A stretch of 64,000 nt of DNA from Pseudomonas nicosulfuronedens (lineage in GTDB: Bacteria; Pseudomonadota; Gammaproteobacteria; Pseudomonadales; Pseudomonadaceae): contig NZ_SWDV01000012.1 of assembly GCF_005877905.1 (NCBI RefSeq), forward strand, positions 124,001 through 188,000, in the 5' to 3' direction. The notes under the pieces are model-generated. The model ran no database searches. It had not been told where the DNA came from and was given only the letters and a program-made list of their open reading frames with translations. Positions 48,927-63,162 of the stretch are shown here, one piece after another (the first letter of the stretch is position 1; each line of letters starts with the position of its first letter). The position numbers and the translations under genes are program-made.

Positions 48927-49598
48927 TCAGCCTAGCGGACCGTTGAGCAGCGGGACAAAGCGTACGGAATCCAGCACCTGGCGCTGGAAGCCGTCCTCGG
49001 TGCGGACGATCAGCATCAGTTGCTGCACCTCGCCACCGCCGACCGGAATCACCAGCCGCCCCCCGGGTGCCAGTTGATCCAGCAACGCCTGCGGGACCTC
49101 GGCCGCTGCCGCGGTGACGATGATGCCGTTGTAAGGCGCCAGAGCGGGCCAGCCCTCCCAGCCATCACCCCAACGAAAGACAACATTTCTCAGGTTTAGC
49201 TCCGCAAGTCGCTCCTTGGCGCGATCCTGCAGGGCCTGGATGCGCTCGACGGAGAACACCCGCTCCACCAGTTGCGACAGCACGGCAGTCTGGTAGCCGG
49301 AGCCAGTGCCGATCTCCAGTACCTTGTCCAGCGGGCCCGCGGCCAGTAGCAACTCGGTCATCCGCGCCACCATGAAAGGCTGCGAGATGGTCTGGTTGTG
49401 CCCGATGGGCAGCGCGGTGTCTTCGTAGGCGCGGTGCGACAGCGCCTCGTCGACGAACAGGTGGCGCGGCGTACGACGGATCACTTCCAGCACGTGGGCG
49501 TTGGACAGGCCTTCTTCGTACAGACGCTGGATCAGGCGCTCGCGGGTGCGCTGGGAGGTCATGCCAATCCCGCCGCGGCGCGACAATTCATTGGCCAT
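48927..49598 (-). CDS. pcm: Protein-L-isoaspartate O-methyltransferase
   Basis: Repairs isoaspartate damage by SAM-dependent methylation, 223 residues. The SAM motif [18 protein letters not shown] lies near residues 92-110, with the active-site NQTISQP segment near 70. Start choice: the ATG giving [10 protein letters not shown] has GGAGGG seven bases upstream and overlaps the surE stop, so I prefer it; [10 protein letters not shown], 12 codons later, is the start used for the P. aeruginosa protein and is possible. It lies in the surE-pcm-nlpD-rpoS order typical of gammaproteobacteria. Confidence 0.93.
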   Translation of the reverse strand: MANELSRRGGIGMTSQRTRERLIQRLYEEGLSNAHVLEVIRRTPRHLFVDEALSHRAYEDTALPIGHNQTISQPFMVARMTELLLAAGPLDKVLEIGTGSGYQTAVLSQLVERVFSVERIQALQDRAKERLAELNLRNVVFRWGDGWEGWPALAPYNGIIVTAAAAEVPQALLDQLAPGGRLVIPVGGGEVQQLMLIVRTEDGFQRQVLDSVRFVPLLNGPLG

Positions 49599-50346
49599 GG
49601 TCGAGCCCTCCGAGCCAGTCGCCAAGGACATTGAACGCCTCCCGGAAGGTCCGGTCCATCTGCAACGGCGTGATCGACACGTAACCCTGCATGACCGCGT
49701 GGAAATCGGTGCCCTCGCCGCCGTCCTCGGCATCGCCGGCAGCGGCGATCCAGTAGCCTTCCTTGCCGCGAGGGTTGACCACCTTGACCGGTGGCTTCGC
49801 GCGGGCGCGATGGCCCAGGCGGGTCAACTGGATGCCCTTGATGCGCTCCAGCGGCAGGTTGGGAATGTTCACGTTGAGCACGGTACGCGGCGGCAGATCG
49901 AGCTTCTCATGGGACTCCACCAGCAGACGGGCGAAGTGCATCGCGGCCGGCAGGTTGTCCGTCAGGCGCGAGCAGAGCGAGAAGGCGAAGGCCGGGCGGG
50001 ACAGGAAGCGGCCTTCCAGGGCCGCCGCCACGGTGCCCGAATAGAGCACGTCGTCGCCCAGGTTGGCGCCGAGGTTGATGCCTGAGACGACCATCTCCGG
50101 CACCTCTTCGAGCAGGCCGTTGAGACCCAGGTGCACGCAGTCGGTCGGGGTGCCGTTGAGGCTGATGAAACCATTGCCCAGGCGATGGGGATGCAGCGGC
50201 CGATCCAGCGTCAGCGAACTACTCGCTCCGCTACGATCGGCTTCCGGGGCGATCACGATGCAGTCCGCATAATCGGACAGCGCGTCGTGAAGCGCGGCGA
50301 TACCGGGTGCAGTGACCCCGTCGTCGTTGGCAATCAATATGCGCAT
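49588..50346 (-). CDS. surE: 5'/3'-nucleotidase SurE
   Basis: Metal-dependent phosphatase of nucleoside monophosphates and polyphosphate, 252 residues, important in stationary-phase survival. The N-terminal metal ligands D8 and D9 (NDDG), the serine of GASSSLT near 40 and the asparagine of [11 protein letters not shown] near 90 are intact. It overlaps truD by 13 bases and pcm by 11, which points to a coupled operon. Identity is secure. Confidence 0.96.
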   Translation of the reverse strand: MRILIANDDGVTAPGIAALHDALSDYADCIVIAPEADRSGASSSLTLDRPLHPHRLGNGFISLNGTPTDCVHLGLNGLLEEVPEMVVSGINLGANLGDDVLYSGTVAAALEGRFLSRPAFAFSLCSRLTDNLPAAMHFARLLVESHEKLDLPPRTVLNVNIPNLPLERIKGIQLTRLGHRARAKPPVKVVNPRGKEGYWIAAAGDAEDGGEGTDFHAVMQGYVSITPLQMDRTFREAFNVLGDWLGGLDHGQ

Positions 50347-51392
50347 GGGCTTTCCGTCTGCCCTGCCGGCACGAGGTCGATCAGCTCGCGCACTACCACG
50401 GTGGCGAAGCAGCCAGCCGGCAGGACGAATTCCAGTTGCAGAATGTCAGGGGCGGGATAATGCCATGTAAGCCCCGGGATGGGGAGCCGCAGAATACGCC
50501 GTTCGTGCGCCATGTCCGCACTGGCGAGCCACTGGCAAAGCGCCATCTCCGCCTGCTGCACGCTGCTTTCAATCTCTCCGGGACGGCTCGTCGCCGGCGA
50601 ACCGCCCTCACCCCACATTGGGCCGGTGGGGTGCAGGTCGAGTGCTACGAGGCGCGGGTCGGAGCACTCCGCTTCGCCGGCGGGGAAGAAGCTGCGGCTG
50701 TCGGTGAACGCCAGCAGGTCGCCGACCAGCGCCTGGTTCCACGTGCCCTCCGCCACGCGGCGGGCCAGCACCTGGTTGAAGATATAGCTGCGGGCCGCCG
50801 AGAGCATCCGCGAGCGCATGTTGCGATGCTCCGGCAGCTTGCCGCGCTCGGCGAAGCCACGGGCGTCAAAGATGTTGCCGCCGTCATGGCCGAAACGCTG
50901 GGTACCGAAGTAGTTCGGCACGCCCTGGGCGACGATGGCTTTCAGACGCCTTTCGAGCTGCTCTCGGTCCGCCTGCAATTCGGTCAGGCGCAAGGTAAAG
51001 CCGTTGGCCGAATGCGCGCCGCGCTGCAATTTGCGGCGATGGCGATTGCGCTCGAGGATGCGCAGGCTGTCGTCCTCGGCAGCGGCCAAGTCCGGATCGG
51101 ACTTGCCAGGCAGGTGCAGGCTGAACCACTGGCGGGTCAGCGCCTGCCGATCCTTGAGGCCGGCGTAGCTGATCATCTTCACCGGCACGCCGGCAGCACG
51201 GGCCAGGCGACGGGCGGCCTCCTCGGTGTTCAGGCCGCGCTTCTCGACCCACAGCCAGAGGTGTTCGCCGTCACCGGAGAGCGGGATGTCCAGCACTTCG
51301 TCGACCTGGAAGTCTTCCGCCACCGCCTTGAGCACGGCACTTCCGCAGGCGTCGCCATGGGCGCGCGGGCCCAGCAGTTCCAGCTCCGTCAT
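50334..51392 (-). CDS. truD: tRNA pseudouridine(13) synthase
   Basis: Isomerises U13 in tRNA-Glu and others. The 352-residue protein has the catalytic aspartate in [10 protein letters not shown] (D81) and the inserted TRUD domain; NFFGTQRFG-type residues appear as [11 protein letters not shown] near 162. The start overlaps ispF by four bases (ATGA), typical of a coupled operon. Identity is secure. Confidence 0.95.
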   Translation of the reverse strand: MTELELLGPRAHGDACGSAVLKAVAEDFQVDEVLDIPLSGDGEHLWLWVEKRGLNTEEAARRLARAAGVPVKMISYAGLKDRQALTRQWFSLHLPGKSDPDLAAAEDDSLRILERNRHRRKLQRGAHSANGFTLRLTELQADREQLERRLKAIVAQGVPNYFGTQRFGHDGGNIFDARGFAERGKLPEHRNMRSRMLSAARSYIFNQVLARRVAEGTWNQALVGDLLAFTDSRSFFPAGEAECSDPRLVALDLHPTGPMWGEGGSPATSRPGEIESSVQQAEMALCQWLASADMAHERRILRLPIPGLTWHYPAPDILQLEFVLPAGCFATVVVRELIDLVPAGQTESPCAY

Positions 51393-51862
51393 GCGCGAAC
51401 CAGCAGGGCAACGGCGTGGACCGCAATGCCCTCTTCACGGCCGGTAAAGCCGAGCTTCTCGGTGGTGGTGGCCTTGACGTTGACCTGGTCCAGTTCGACC
51501 TTCAGGTCGGCGGCGATGGTTTCGCGCATGCTCTGGATGTGCGGTGCCATCTTCGGCGCCTGAGCGATGATGGTGGTGTCGACGTTCTCCACCTTCCAGC
51601 CCTTGGCCTCCACCAGACTCAGTACGTGGCGCAACAGCGCGCGGCTGTCGGCGCCCTTGAACTGCGGGTCGGTGTCGGGGAAGTGCTTGCCGATATCGCC
51701 CAGCGCGCAGGCGCCCAGCAGAGCATCGGAGAGCGCGTGCAGCAGCACGTCGCCGTCGGAATGGGCAACGAGCCCGAACTTGTGGGGAATACGCACGCCG
51801 CCGAGGGTGATGAAGTCGCCCTCGCCGAAGCGGTGTACGTCGTAGCCATGTCCGATACGCAT
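51389..51862 (-). CDS. ispF: 2-C-methyl-D-erythritol 2,4-cyclodiphosphate synthase
   Basis: Fifth step of the non-mevalonate isoprenoid pathway. The 157 residues include the zinc ligands D8 and H10 (GYDVHRF) and H42 ([12 protein letters not shown]), and the C-terminal [17 protein letters not shown] segment. ispD, which acts one step earlier, lies about 5 kb away on the same strand. A terminator of fghA lies just upstream of the start, so ispF starts its own transcription with truD and surE downstream. Confidence 0.96.
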   Translation of the reverse strand: MRIGHGYDVHRFGEGDFITLGGVRIPHKFGLVAHSDGDVLLHALSDALLGACALGDIGKHFPDTDPQFKGADSRALLRHVLSLVEAKGWKVENVDTTIIAQAPKMAPHIQSMRETIAADLKVELDQVNVKATTTEKLGFTGREEGIAVHAVALLVRA

Positions 51863-51863
51863 G

Positions 51864-51891
51864 AAAAAACGCCCTGTAGATGTCAGGGCGT
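51864..51891 (-). terminator. Terminator of fghA
   Basis: ACGCCCTG (51869-51876) pairs with CAGGGCGT (51884-51891) around a 7-base loop; the minus strand then runs into six T's, between the fghA stop and ispF start. Confidence 0.82.
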
Positions 51892-51921
51892 CGATTCTAC
51901 CGGATCACCGCGCAGAGGGTG

Positions 51922-52773
51922 TCAGCCGCAGAGCGCCGCAGCGTGGTGGCGAAGGTGATCTTCGATGAAGCTCGCAATGAAGTAATAGCTGTGGTCGTAG
52001 CCGGGCTGCAGGCGCAGTTCCAGCGGATGACCGACCACAGCAGCGGCTTCGCGCAGGGCTTCGGGCTTGAGCTGCACGGAGAGGAAGTCGTCGCGATCCC
52101 CCTGGTCCACCAGGATCGGCAGTCGTTCACTGGCATTCGCCAACAGCTCTGCGGCATCCCACTCGCGCCAGGCGGCAACATCCTCACCCAGGAAGCGTCC
52201 CAGCGCCTTCTGTCCCCACGGGCAATCGCTGGGATGGGTGATCGGCGCGAAGGCCGACAGCGACAGGTAACGACCCGGATTGCGCAGGGCGCAGATCAAC
52301 GCACCATGGCCACCCATGGAGTGGCCGCTGATGCCGCGTTTCTGGGAAACCGGGAAGTTTGCCTCGATCAGCGCCGGTAGTTCCTGCACCACGTAATCGT
52401 GCATGCGGTAGTGGCGCGCCCAGGGCTCCTGGGTGGCGTTGACGTAGAAACCGGCGCCGAGGCCGAAGTCCCACGCGCCATCCGGATCGCCGGGCACTTC
52501 CGGCCCACGTGGACTGGTGTCCGGCGCGACGATGACAATCCCCAGCTCGGCAGCCATGCGCTGGGCGCCGGCCTTCTGCATGAAGTTCTCGTCGGTGCAG
52601 GTCAGGCCGGACAGCCAGTACAGTACCGGCAGGCCCGCTTCGGGCTCGGCCTGGGGCGGCAGGTAGACCGCGAAGGCCATGTCGCAGCCGAGGGTTTCGG
52701 AGCGATGGCGATAGCGCTGGTGCCAACCGCCGAAACTCTTCTGGCTGCTGATCAGTTCGATGGAGTCCGTCAT
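51922..52773 (-). CDS. fghA: S-formylglutathione hydrolase
   Basis: Hydrolyses S-formylglutathione to formate and glutathione, finishing formaldehyde detoxification. The 283-residue alpha/beta hydrolase has catalytic Ser152 in GHSMGGHGA, with the aspartate near 228 and histidine near 262 expected. The [13 protein letters not shown]-like region ([18 protein letters not shown] near 101-118) is typical of the esterase D family. AAGGAGATTTCC precedes the ATG. It follows adhC by 51 bases and ends in a terminator, so it is cotranscribed with adhC. Confidence 0.94.
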   Translation of the reverse strand: MTDSIELISSQKSFGGWHQRYRHRSETLGCDMAFAVYLPPQAEPEAGLPVLYWLSGLTCTDENFMQKAGAQRMAAELGIVIVAPDTSPRGPEVPGDPDGAWDFGLGAGFYVNATQEPWARHYRMHDYVVQELPALIEANFPVSQKRGISGHSMGGHGALICALRNPGRYLSLSAFAPITHPSDCPWGQKALGRFLGEDVAAWREWDAAELLANASERLPILVDQGDRDDFLSVQLKPEALREAAAVVGHPLELRLQPGYDHSYYFIASFIEDHLRHHAAALCG

Positions 52774-52824
52774 GGAAATCTCCTTCCTGCAAGGCCGGGG
52801 CGCACGCACGCCCCGGCATGCCTA

Positions 52825-54136
<1,312 letters not shown>

Positions 54137-54153
54137 ATACAGGGATAATCCAG

Positions 54154-55038
54154 ATGCACCGCTGGGAAGGACTGGACGAATTCGTCGCCGTCGCCGAAAC
54201 CGGCCAATTCACCGCTGCCGCCGAGCGCCTGGGCGTCTCGTCGTCCCACGTCAGCCGCCAGGTCGCGAGACTGGAGGAGCGGCTGCAGACCCGCCTCCTT
54301 TACCGCAATACCCGCAAGGTAACGCTGAGCGAAGCCGGCCAGACTTTCCTGCAGCATTGCCGACGCCTCCAGGATGCGCGCGAAGAGGCATTGCGAGCGG
54401 TCAGCGATCTATCCGCTGAGCCCAAGGGCCTGCTACGCATGACCTGCGCGGTGGCCTATGGCGAGCGTTTCGTGGTGCCTTTGGTGAACGAGTTCATGGC
54501 GCAGTTCCGCCAGCTGCGGGTGGAGATCGAGCTGTCGAACCGACAGCTCGATCTGTTCCACGAAGGCTTCGACCTGGCGATCCGCCTCGGCCGCCTGAGC
54601 GACTCGCGGCTGGTGGCCACGCGCCTGGCGCCACGTGTGATGTACCTCTGTGCTACTCCGGACTACCTGACTCGTCACGGCACACCGCAAAGCGTGGCGG
54701 AACTGACACAGCACAACTGCCTGGTGGGCAGCAGCGACCAGTGGAGCTTCCTCGAGGACGGCCGCGAAACCCAACACCGAGTGCAGGGAAACTGGCGCTG
54801 CAATAGCGGCCAGGCGGTTCTCGACGCAGCGCTGCGCGGATTCGGCCTGTGCCAGTTACCGGATTACTACGTGCTGGAACACCTGCGCAGCGGTCGCCTG
54901 ATCTCCCTGCTTGAGGCCCACCAACCACCTAACACGGGGGTCTGGGCGCTTTATCCACAGCAGCGGCACCTGTCGCCCAAGGTGCGGCAATTGGTGGATC
55001 ATCTGAAGGAGGGTTTACAGCACCTGCAGCCTGCCTAG
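54154..55038 (+). CDS. gfnR: LysR-type regulator of formaldehyde detoxification (GfnR)
   Basis: LysR regulator of 294 residues: winged HTH at 1-62 (AETGQFTAAAERLGVSSSHVSRQVARLEERL region) and a substrate domain of about 90-285. Its place next to adhC-fghA matches GfnR of P. aeruginosa, which activates those genes in response to formaldehyde-related signals. Assignment rests on this neighbourhood. No further gene is cotranscribed; the YeeE gene starts 90 bases downstream. Confidence 0.86.
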   Translation: MHRWEGLDEFVAVAETGQFTAAAERLGVSSSHVSRQVARLEERLQTRLLYRNTRKVTLSEAGQTFLQHCRRLQDAREEALRAVSDLSAEPKGLLRMTCAVAYGERFVVPLVNEFMAQFRQLRVEIELSNRQLDLFHEGFDLAIRLGRLSDSRLVATRLAPRVMYLCATPDYLTRHGTPQSVAELTQHNCLVGSSDQWSFLEDGRETQHRVQGNWRCNSGQAVLDAALRGFGLCQLPDYYVLEHLRSGRLISLLEAHQPPNTGVWALYPQQRHLSPKVRQLVDHLKEGLQHLQPA

Positions 55039-55127
55039 GACTATTCCCCCTTGTCTTGCAGCAAGTGGCGGCGGCTTCGATTGGCTAAAATGGGCGGTTT
55101 CCCACCAATAGTTTCAAGGACGACAGC

Positions 55128-56354
55128 ATGTCTGCCCTTTCCAGCTTCCGCGAACGCTACCTGCTGCGTTTCTGGTCACCCTTGCCGACTCTGGTCGCAC
55201 TCGGCGTCATCTCCGCCTATTACTTCGCCATGACCGGCACCTTCTGGGCCGTCACCGGCGAGTTCACCCGCTGGGGCGGCCACGTGCTGACCTGGTTCGG
55301 CCTGCAACCGCAGGAGTGGAGCTACTTCAAGATCATCGGCCTGCAAGGCACGCCGCTCGACCGTATCGATGGTGTGATGATCATCGGCATGTTCCTCGGG
55401 GCGCTGGTCTGCGCGCTCTGGGCCGGCAACGTGAGCCTGCGCTGGCCGACCAGCAAACGGCGTCTGCTGCAAGGCCTGATCGGCGGGGTCATCGCCGGTT
55501 TCGGCGCGCGCCAGGCCATGGGCTGCAACCTGGCCGCCTTCTTCACCGGCATCCCGATGTTCTCGGTGCATGCCTGGGCCTTCATGTTTTCCACCGTGAT
55601 CGGTGCCTGGTTCGGCGTGAAGATCAGCCTGCTGCCCTTCCTGCGTATTCCGTTAAAAGTAGGCGGCAAGCCTGCCGCCCTGCCCAGCGCCGAGGCCCTG
55701 GCCCGCCGCGCCAGGCTGCAATGGCGCCTGGGCATGAGCGTACTGGCCATCGCTGCACTGTTCGCCGCCTGGCGCTTCGAGGTCTCGCTGGTGCTCGGCA
55801 TGGCCTGCCTGTTCGGCTTGCTGTTCGGCGGCCTGATCGAACGCGCACAGATCTGCTTCACCAGTGCCGCCCGCGACCTCTGGACCACCGGCCGTACCCA
55901 GGCCGCACTGGGTATCCTGCTGGGCATGGCAGCAGCCTGCGTCGGCACCTTCGCGGCGATCCACAACGGCCTGCCGCCAAAGATCTTCTGGATGGGCCCG
56001 AATGCCGTGATCGGCGGCGTACTGTTCGGCATCGGCATCGTGCTGGCCGGCGGCTGCGAGACGGGCTGGATGTACCGCTCGATGGAGGGCCAGGTGCACT
56101 TCTGGGTAGTAGGTGTCGGCAACGTGATCGGTGGCACCCTGGTCGCCGTGTTCTGGGACCAGCTCGGCACCAGCCTCGCCCTGCCCTATCCCAAGCTCAA
56201 CCTGCTGCAGGAATTCGGCCCCGGCGGCGGCCTGCTGATCACTTTCGCCGGTCTCGCGCTGTGCATGCTGCTGGTGCAGCTCAACGCTCAACGCTTCACT
56301 CGTAAACGGAAAGCCAACGATGTCCGAAACCAAGACGCCGACGCTGTCGCTTGA
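55128..56354 (+). CDS. YeeE/YedE-family sulphur/selenium transporter
   Basis: Inner-membrane protein, 408 residues with about nine or ten hydrophobic helices. Cysteines typical of the YeeE/YedE family are C133 (AMGCNLAAFF), C243 (RAQICFTSAARD) and C310 (AGGCETGWMYR). E. coli YeeE imports thiosulphate; YedE-type members with TusA-like partners are linked to selenium metabolism. Which applies here is undecided. The next gene, a TusA-like protein, overlaps its 3' end by 35 bases, so the two form one operon. Confidence 0.85.
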   Translation: MSALSSFRERYLLRFWSPLPTLVALGVISAYYFAMTGTFWAVTGEFTRWGGHVLTWFGLQPQEWSYFKIIGLQGTPLDRIDGVMIIGMFLGALVCALWAGNVSLRWPTSKRRLLQGLIGGVIAGFGARQAMGCNLAAFFTGIPMFSVHAWAFMFSTVIGAWFGVKISLLPFLRIPLKVGGKPAALPSAEALARRARLQWRLGMSVLAIAALFAAWRFEVSLVLGMACLFGLLFGGLIERAQICFTSAARDLWTTGRTQAALGILLGMAAACVGTFAAIHNGLPPKIFWMGPNAVIGGVLFGIGIVLAGGCETGWMYRSMEGQVHFWVVGVGNVIGGTLVAVFWDQLGTSLALPYPKLNLLQEFGPGGGLLITFAGLALCMLLVQLNAQRFTRKRKANDVRNQDADAVA

Positions 56355-56568
56355 CCTGCGCGGCGAACACTGCCCGTACAACGCCATCGCCACCCTGGAA
56401 ACCCTGGAGACGCTCAAGCCGGGCGACCTGCTGGAGGTGATCACCGACTGTTCGCAGTCGGTGCATGGCATTCCGGAAGACACCCAGCGCCATGGCTACC
56501 ATTGCCTGGCGGTGGAGCAGCACGGGGCGCTGTTCCGTTTCCTGATCGAAGTGCCGCTACAAGGCTGA
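56320..56568 (+). CDS. TusA-like sulphur-carrier protein (YedF-like)
   Basis: An 82-residue TusA/SirA-like protein: LDLRGEHCPYNAIATLETLETL near residues 11-32, with the active-site cysteine at C18. Typical TusA proteins have CPxP; here it is CPYN, so the second proline is lost. It overlaps the YeeE/YedE gene upstream, a common pair. Sulphur or selenium relay to or from the transporter is inferred. Confidence 0.83.
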   Translation: MSETKTPTLSLDLRGEHCPYNAIATLETLETLKPGDLLEVITDCSQSVHGIPEDTQRHGYHCLAVEQHGALFRFLIEVPLQG

Positions 56569-56581
56569 AGCGGCTTCGCTG

Positions 56582-56648
56582 GGCGCACAACGCGCCAGCG
56601 TTATGCGCCGCGTCTGGAAGAGCCGGCGGATAACCTGTTCCAGGTTAT
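56582..56648. repeat. Two palindromic intergenic repeats
   Basis: GGCGCACAACGC (56582-56593) and GCGTTATGCGCC (56598-56609) pair with one mismatch; ATAACCTG and CAGGTTAT (about 56632-56648) form a second. Both resemble palindromes scattered between genes of pseudomonads. They lie between the TusA-like gene and the convergent ispD. Confidence 0.6.
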
Positions 56649-56687
56649 TCGCCCTACGGTACCGAGGCAGTTATTTGCGGGAGCGAG

Positions 56688-57386
56688 TCAGTGCTTGGCG
56701 AAGTTGCGCTGCAGGCGCTGCAGGTCTTCCGGGGTGGTGACCTTGATGTTGTCTATCCGCCCTTCCACCATGCGCGGCGCGTAGCCCGCCCACTCCATGG
56801 CAGAAGCCTCGTCGGTAATGGCCGCCTCGGCCACCAGCGCATCGGCGAGCGCGCGATGCAACGCACCTAGGCGGAACATCTGCGGGGTGTAGGCTTGCCA
56901 GACCACGCTGCGGTCGATGGTTTCCACTACGCGGCCGTCAGTACCAACGCGCTTCAGGGTGTCCCGCGCGGGCACACCAAGCAGGCCACCGACGCCGTCG
57001 AACTCCAACTCGCCCAACAAACGATCCAGGTCCGCGCGAGCCAGATTCGGCCGGGCAGCGTCGTGCACCAGCACCCAGTCGTCGCTGCCAGCGCCCAGTT
57101 CGGTCAGGCGCAGCAGGCCATTGAGCACGGAATCGGCGCGCTCGCGGCCACCGTCGGCACGCTGGATCAGCTCGTTGGAAGCACTCGGCAGGGTCGGCCA
57201 CCAGGGATCGTCGGCGGCCAGACACACCACGAGGCCCTTCAGCCGGGGATGGCCGAGGAAGCAGTCGAGGGTGCGTTCGAGAATGCTGCGACCGGCAAGG
57301 TCGAGGTATTGCTTGGGGCGGTCGGCGCGCATCCGCGAACCGATGCCGGCGGCCGGGATCACGGCCCAGAAGGCGGGAGTGGTCAT
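56688..57386 (-). CDS. ispD: 2-C-methyl-D-erythritol 4-phosphate cytidylyltransferase
   Basis: Third step of the non-mevalonate isoprenoid pathway, 232 residues. The nucleotidyltransferase motif PAAGIGSRMRADRPKQYL lies at about residues 10-27 and VLVHDAARPN near 104. The ATG overlaps the ftsB stop by four bases, so the pair is coupled. Identity is secure. Confidence 0.96.
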   Translation of the reverse strand: MTTPAFWAVIPAAGIGSRMRADRPKQYLDLAGRSILERTLDCFLGHPRLKGLVVCLAADDPWWPTLPSASNELIQRADGGRERADSVLNGLLRLTELGAGSDDWVLVHDAARPNLARADLDRLLGELEFDGVGGLLGVPARDTLKRVGTDGRVVETIDRSVVWQAYTPQMFRLGALHRALADALVAEAAITDEASAMEWAGYAPRMVEGRIDNIKVTTPEDLQRLQRNFAKH

Positions 57387-57667
57387 TGCGCGAGCTGGTA
57401 GAGGGTTTCCTTGTCCTTGACCATGCCGAGTTCGTGGCGCGCACGCTCCTCGACGGTCTCGGTGCCTTTCTTGAGCTCGGCGACTTCCGCCTCGAGGATG
57501 CGGTTACGCTCGAGCAGGCGCTCGTTCTCGCCCTGCTGGTCGGCGATCTGCTTCTGCAGGTCGCGCACCTGCGCCAGGCTGCCATCACCGACCCACAGAC
57601 GATACTGCAGGCCGGCCAGCGCCAGGATCAGCACAACGAACAGCCAGTAAGGGCTACGTAACCTCAA
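57383..57667 (-). CDS. ftsB: Cell division protein FtsB
   Basis: A 94-residue bitopic division protein that forms a complex with FtsL and FtsQ. One transmembrane segment lies at about 6-22, followed by a coiled coil (about 30-70, VRDLQKQIADQQGENERLLERNRILEAEVAELK region). The C-terminal RHELGMVKDKE segment is typical. It follows eno on the same strand, separated by a weak hairpin, as in E. coli and Pseudomonas. Confidence 0.94.
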   Translation of the reverse strand: MRLRSPYWLFVVLILALAGLQYRLWVGDGSLAQVRDLQKQIADQQGENERLLERNRILEAEVAELKKGTETVEERARHELGMVKDKETLYQLAQ

Positions 57668-57686
57668 ACCTTCAGCTCCATACGCA

Positions 57687-57710
57687 AAGGGGTGGCTCGT
57701 GCCACCCCTT
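57687..57710 (-). terminator. Hairpin after eno
   Basis: AAGGGGTGGC (57687-57696) pairs with GCCACCCCTT (57701-57710) around a 4-base loop. The minus strand lacks a strong T-run, so eno transcripts may read into ftsB-ispD at some frequency. Confidence 0.5.
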
Positions 57711-57728
57711 CACCGTACCAGACTAGGA

Positions 57729-61617
<3,889 letters not shown>

Positions 61618-61709
61618 TCAGCGTTTAGGCGGCTCGGCCGCCGGGGAAGCGAAGGTGTCGGGTACAAGACCCGGCTCACGACTTCGTCGTGAAAATAGCG
61701 AACTCCCAC

Positions 61710-61727
61710 TGATTCGCAGGCGAATCA
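61710..61727. promoter_or_regulatory. Palindrome in the pyrG upstream spacer
   Basis: TGATTCGC (61710-61717) and GCGAATCA (61720-61727) are exact complements with a 2-base centre, 108 bases before pyrG. A possible regulator site. Short repeats reading GGTACAAGAC lie on each side of it. Confidence 0.4.
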
Positions 61728-61773
61728 ACAGGAGCGGTACAAGACGGGAGCGTAGTCTACCGGAAAGCCGCTA

Positions 61774-63093
61774 TCAGCTCAAACCCGAGTCATTCGTCGG
61801 AGGTGTCCAGCGCAGGGTCCAGCCCTGCCCTGCCTCCACCCGCAGGCCCGGCAGCAGGGCCACGCCGAGCAGTTCGTCGGCTCGCCAGAGCAGCGGCAGA
61901 CGGCTTCGCATGAAAGCCGGAATGGCCGCTTCGTTGAGCAGGCGCTTGAGGTCGCGGGAGCCGCGCCCCGCCAGCAACATGACCTCCCCGCCCTGCCGGT
62001 AGCGAACTTCCAGCGGCCCGCCCGGCGGTTCGCCCTCGAAACGCAGCGCACCATTGTCGGGCAGCAATAGCGACTGCGACGGATCGGACCAGGCCTGACT
62101 CCTCGGCACGAAGCCGAGCCAGGGGTTGGCCAGCCACCAGAGCCGGCCATGGGCACGACGCAACTCGCCATCGGCGAGACGCCAGATCGGCTCGGCGTCT
62201 CCGCGGGCATCGCGCAGGTCTCGCCAGCCGGCCCAGTGGGCGCTGTCGGGCAAACGTGCCAGCGGAGCGAGCCAGTGGCGCAACGCATTGCGCTGGCGAG
62301 GCTCGCTCAGCTCCGCCAACGCGGCGATGGCCAGCGAAGGCAATTGCATTCCGATGTATTCGTTGCGGGCGCCGGCGGAAATCAAGTCGCCCTGTGCCAA
62401 CTCGCCGAGCAGCCTGTCGGCTTCCGCCAGGTGCTCGGCGCTGCGAGTGATGGTTTCGACGGCCGAGGGCCAGCGCCGGACGACGCCCGGCAGCACCCGG
62501 TTGCGCAGGTAGTTGCGGTCGAAATCGTGGCAGGCATTGGAAGGGTCCTCCACCCAGCTCAGCCCGTGGCGGCGGGCGTACCGTTCCAGCTCCGCACGAT
62601 GAATCCCCAGAAGCGGGCGCAGTAACACACCAGAGCCCAGCGGACGACAGGCGGCCATCCCGGACAGCCCCCGCACCCCGGCACCGCGGAACAGCCGGAA
62701 CAGAACGGTCTCCGCCTGATCGTCACGGTGCTGGCCGGTCAGCAGGCATTCGCCCTCCCCCAGCGCCTCGGCGAAAGCCGTATACCGCGCCTCGCGCGCG
62801 GCGCGCTCCAGGCTCGCACCGTCATCGACCTGCACGCGGACCACCCGCATCGGCACACCAAGGGAATCGCAGAAGTGCTGGCAGTGTTCCGGCCAGGCAT
62901 CACCAACAGCCTGCAGGCCATGGTGCACATGAATGGCGGAAATGGGTGGCAAGGCCTCGCGAGAGGCGATCTGCACCAGGAGATGCAGGAGAACGGTGGA
63001 ATCCAGCCCGCCGGACAGCGCGATACGCCACGCTGGCGCGTTGCGCCAGGGCGCGAGGAAATTCAGCAGTCGGGATTCGAAATCAGCAGGCAT
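61774..63093 (-). CDS. tilS: tRNA(Ile)-lysidine synthase
   Basis: Adds lysine to C34 of tRNA-Ile2, fixing its reading of AUA. The ATP-PPi motif SGGLDS lies at 27-32, the catalytic HHGLQAVGD near 78, and the C-terminal TilS domain is present (439 residues). It is 69 bases after accA on the same strand, likely cotranscribed. Confidence 0.95.
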   Translation of the reverse strand: MPADFESRLLNFLAPWRNAPAWRIALSGGLDSTVLLHLLVQIASREALPPISAIHVHHGLQAVGDAWPEHCQHFCDSLGVPMRVVRVQVDDGASLERAAREARYTAFAEALGEGECLLTGQHRDDQAETVLFRLFRGAGVRGLSGMAACRPLGSGVLLRPLLGIHRAELERYARRHGLSWVEDPSNACHDFDRNYLRNRVLPGVVRRWPSAVETITRSAEHLAEADRLLGELAQGDLISAGARNEYIGMQLPSLAIAALAELSEPRQRNALRHWLAPLARLPDSAHWAGWRDLRDARGDAEPIWRLADGELRRAHGRLWWLANPWLGFVPRSQAWSDPSQSLLLPDNGALRFEGEPPGGPLEVRYRQGGEVMLLAGRGSRDLKRLLNEAAIPAFMRSRLPLLWRADELLGVALLPGLRVEAGQGWTLRWTPPTNDSGLS

Positions 63094-63162
63094 GGCGCAG
63101 ATCGGCAGGGTCGGGGACGAGGCAAGGATACCTCGTCACCCGCGCTGCGCCGAAGGCGTCGA

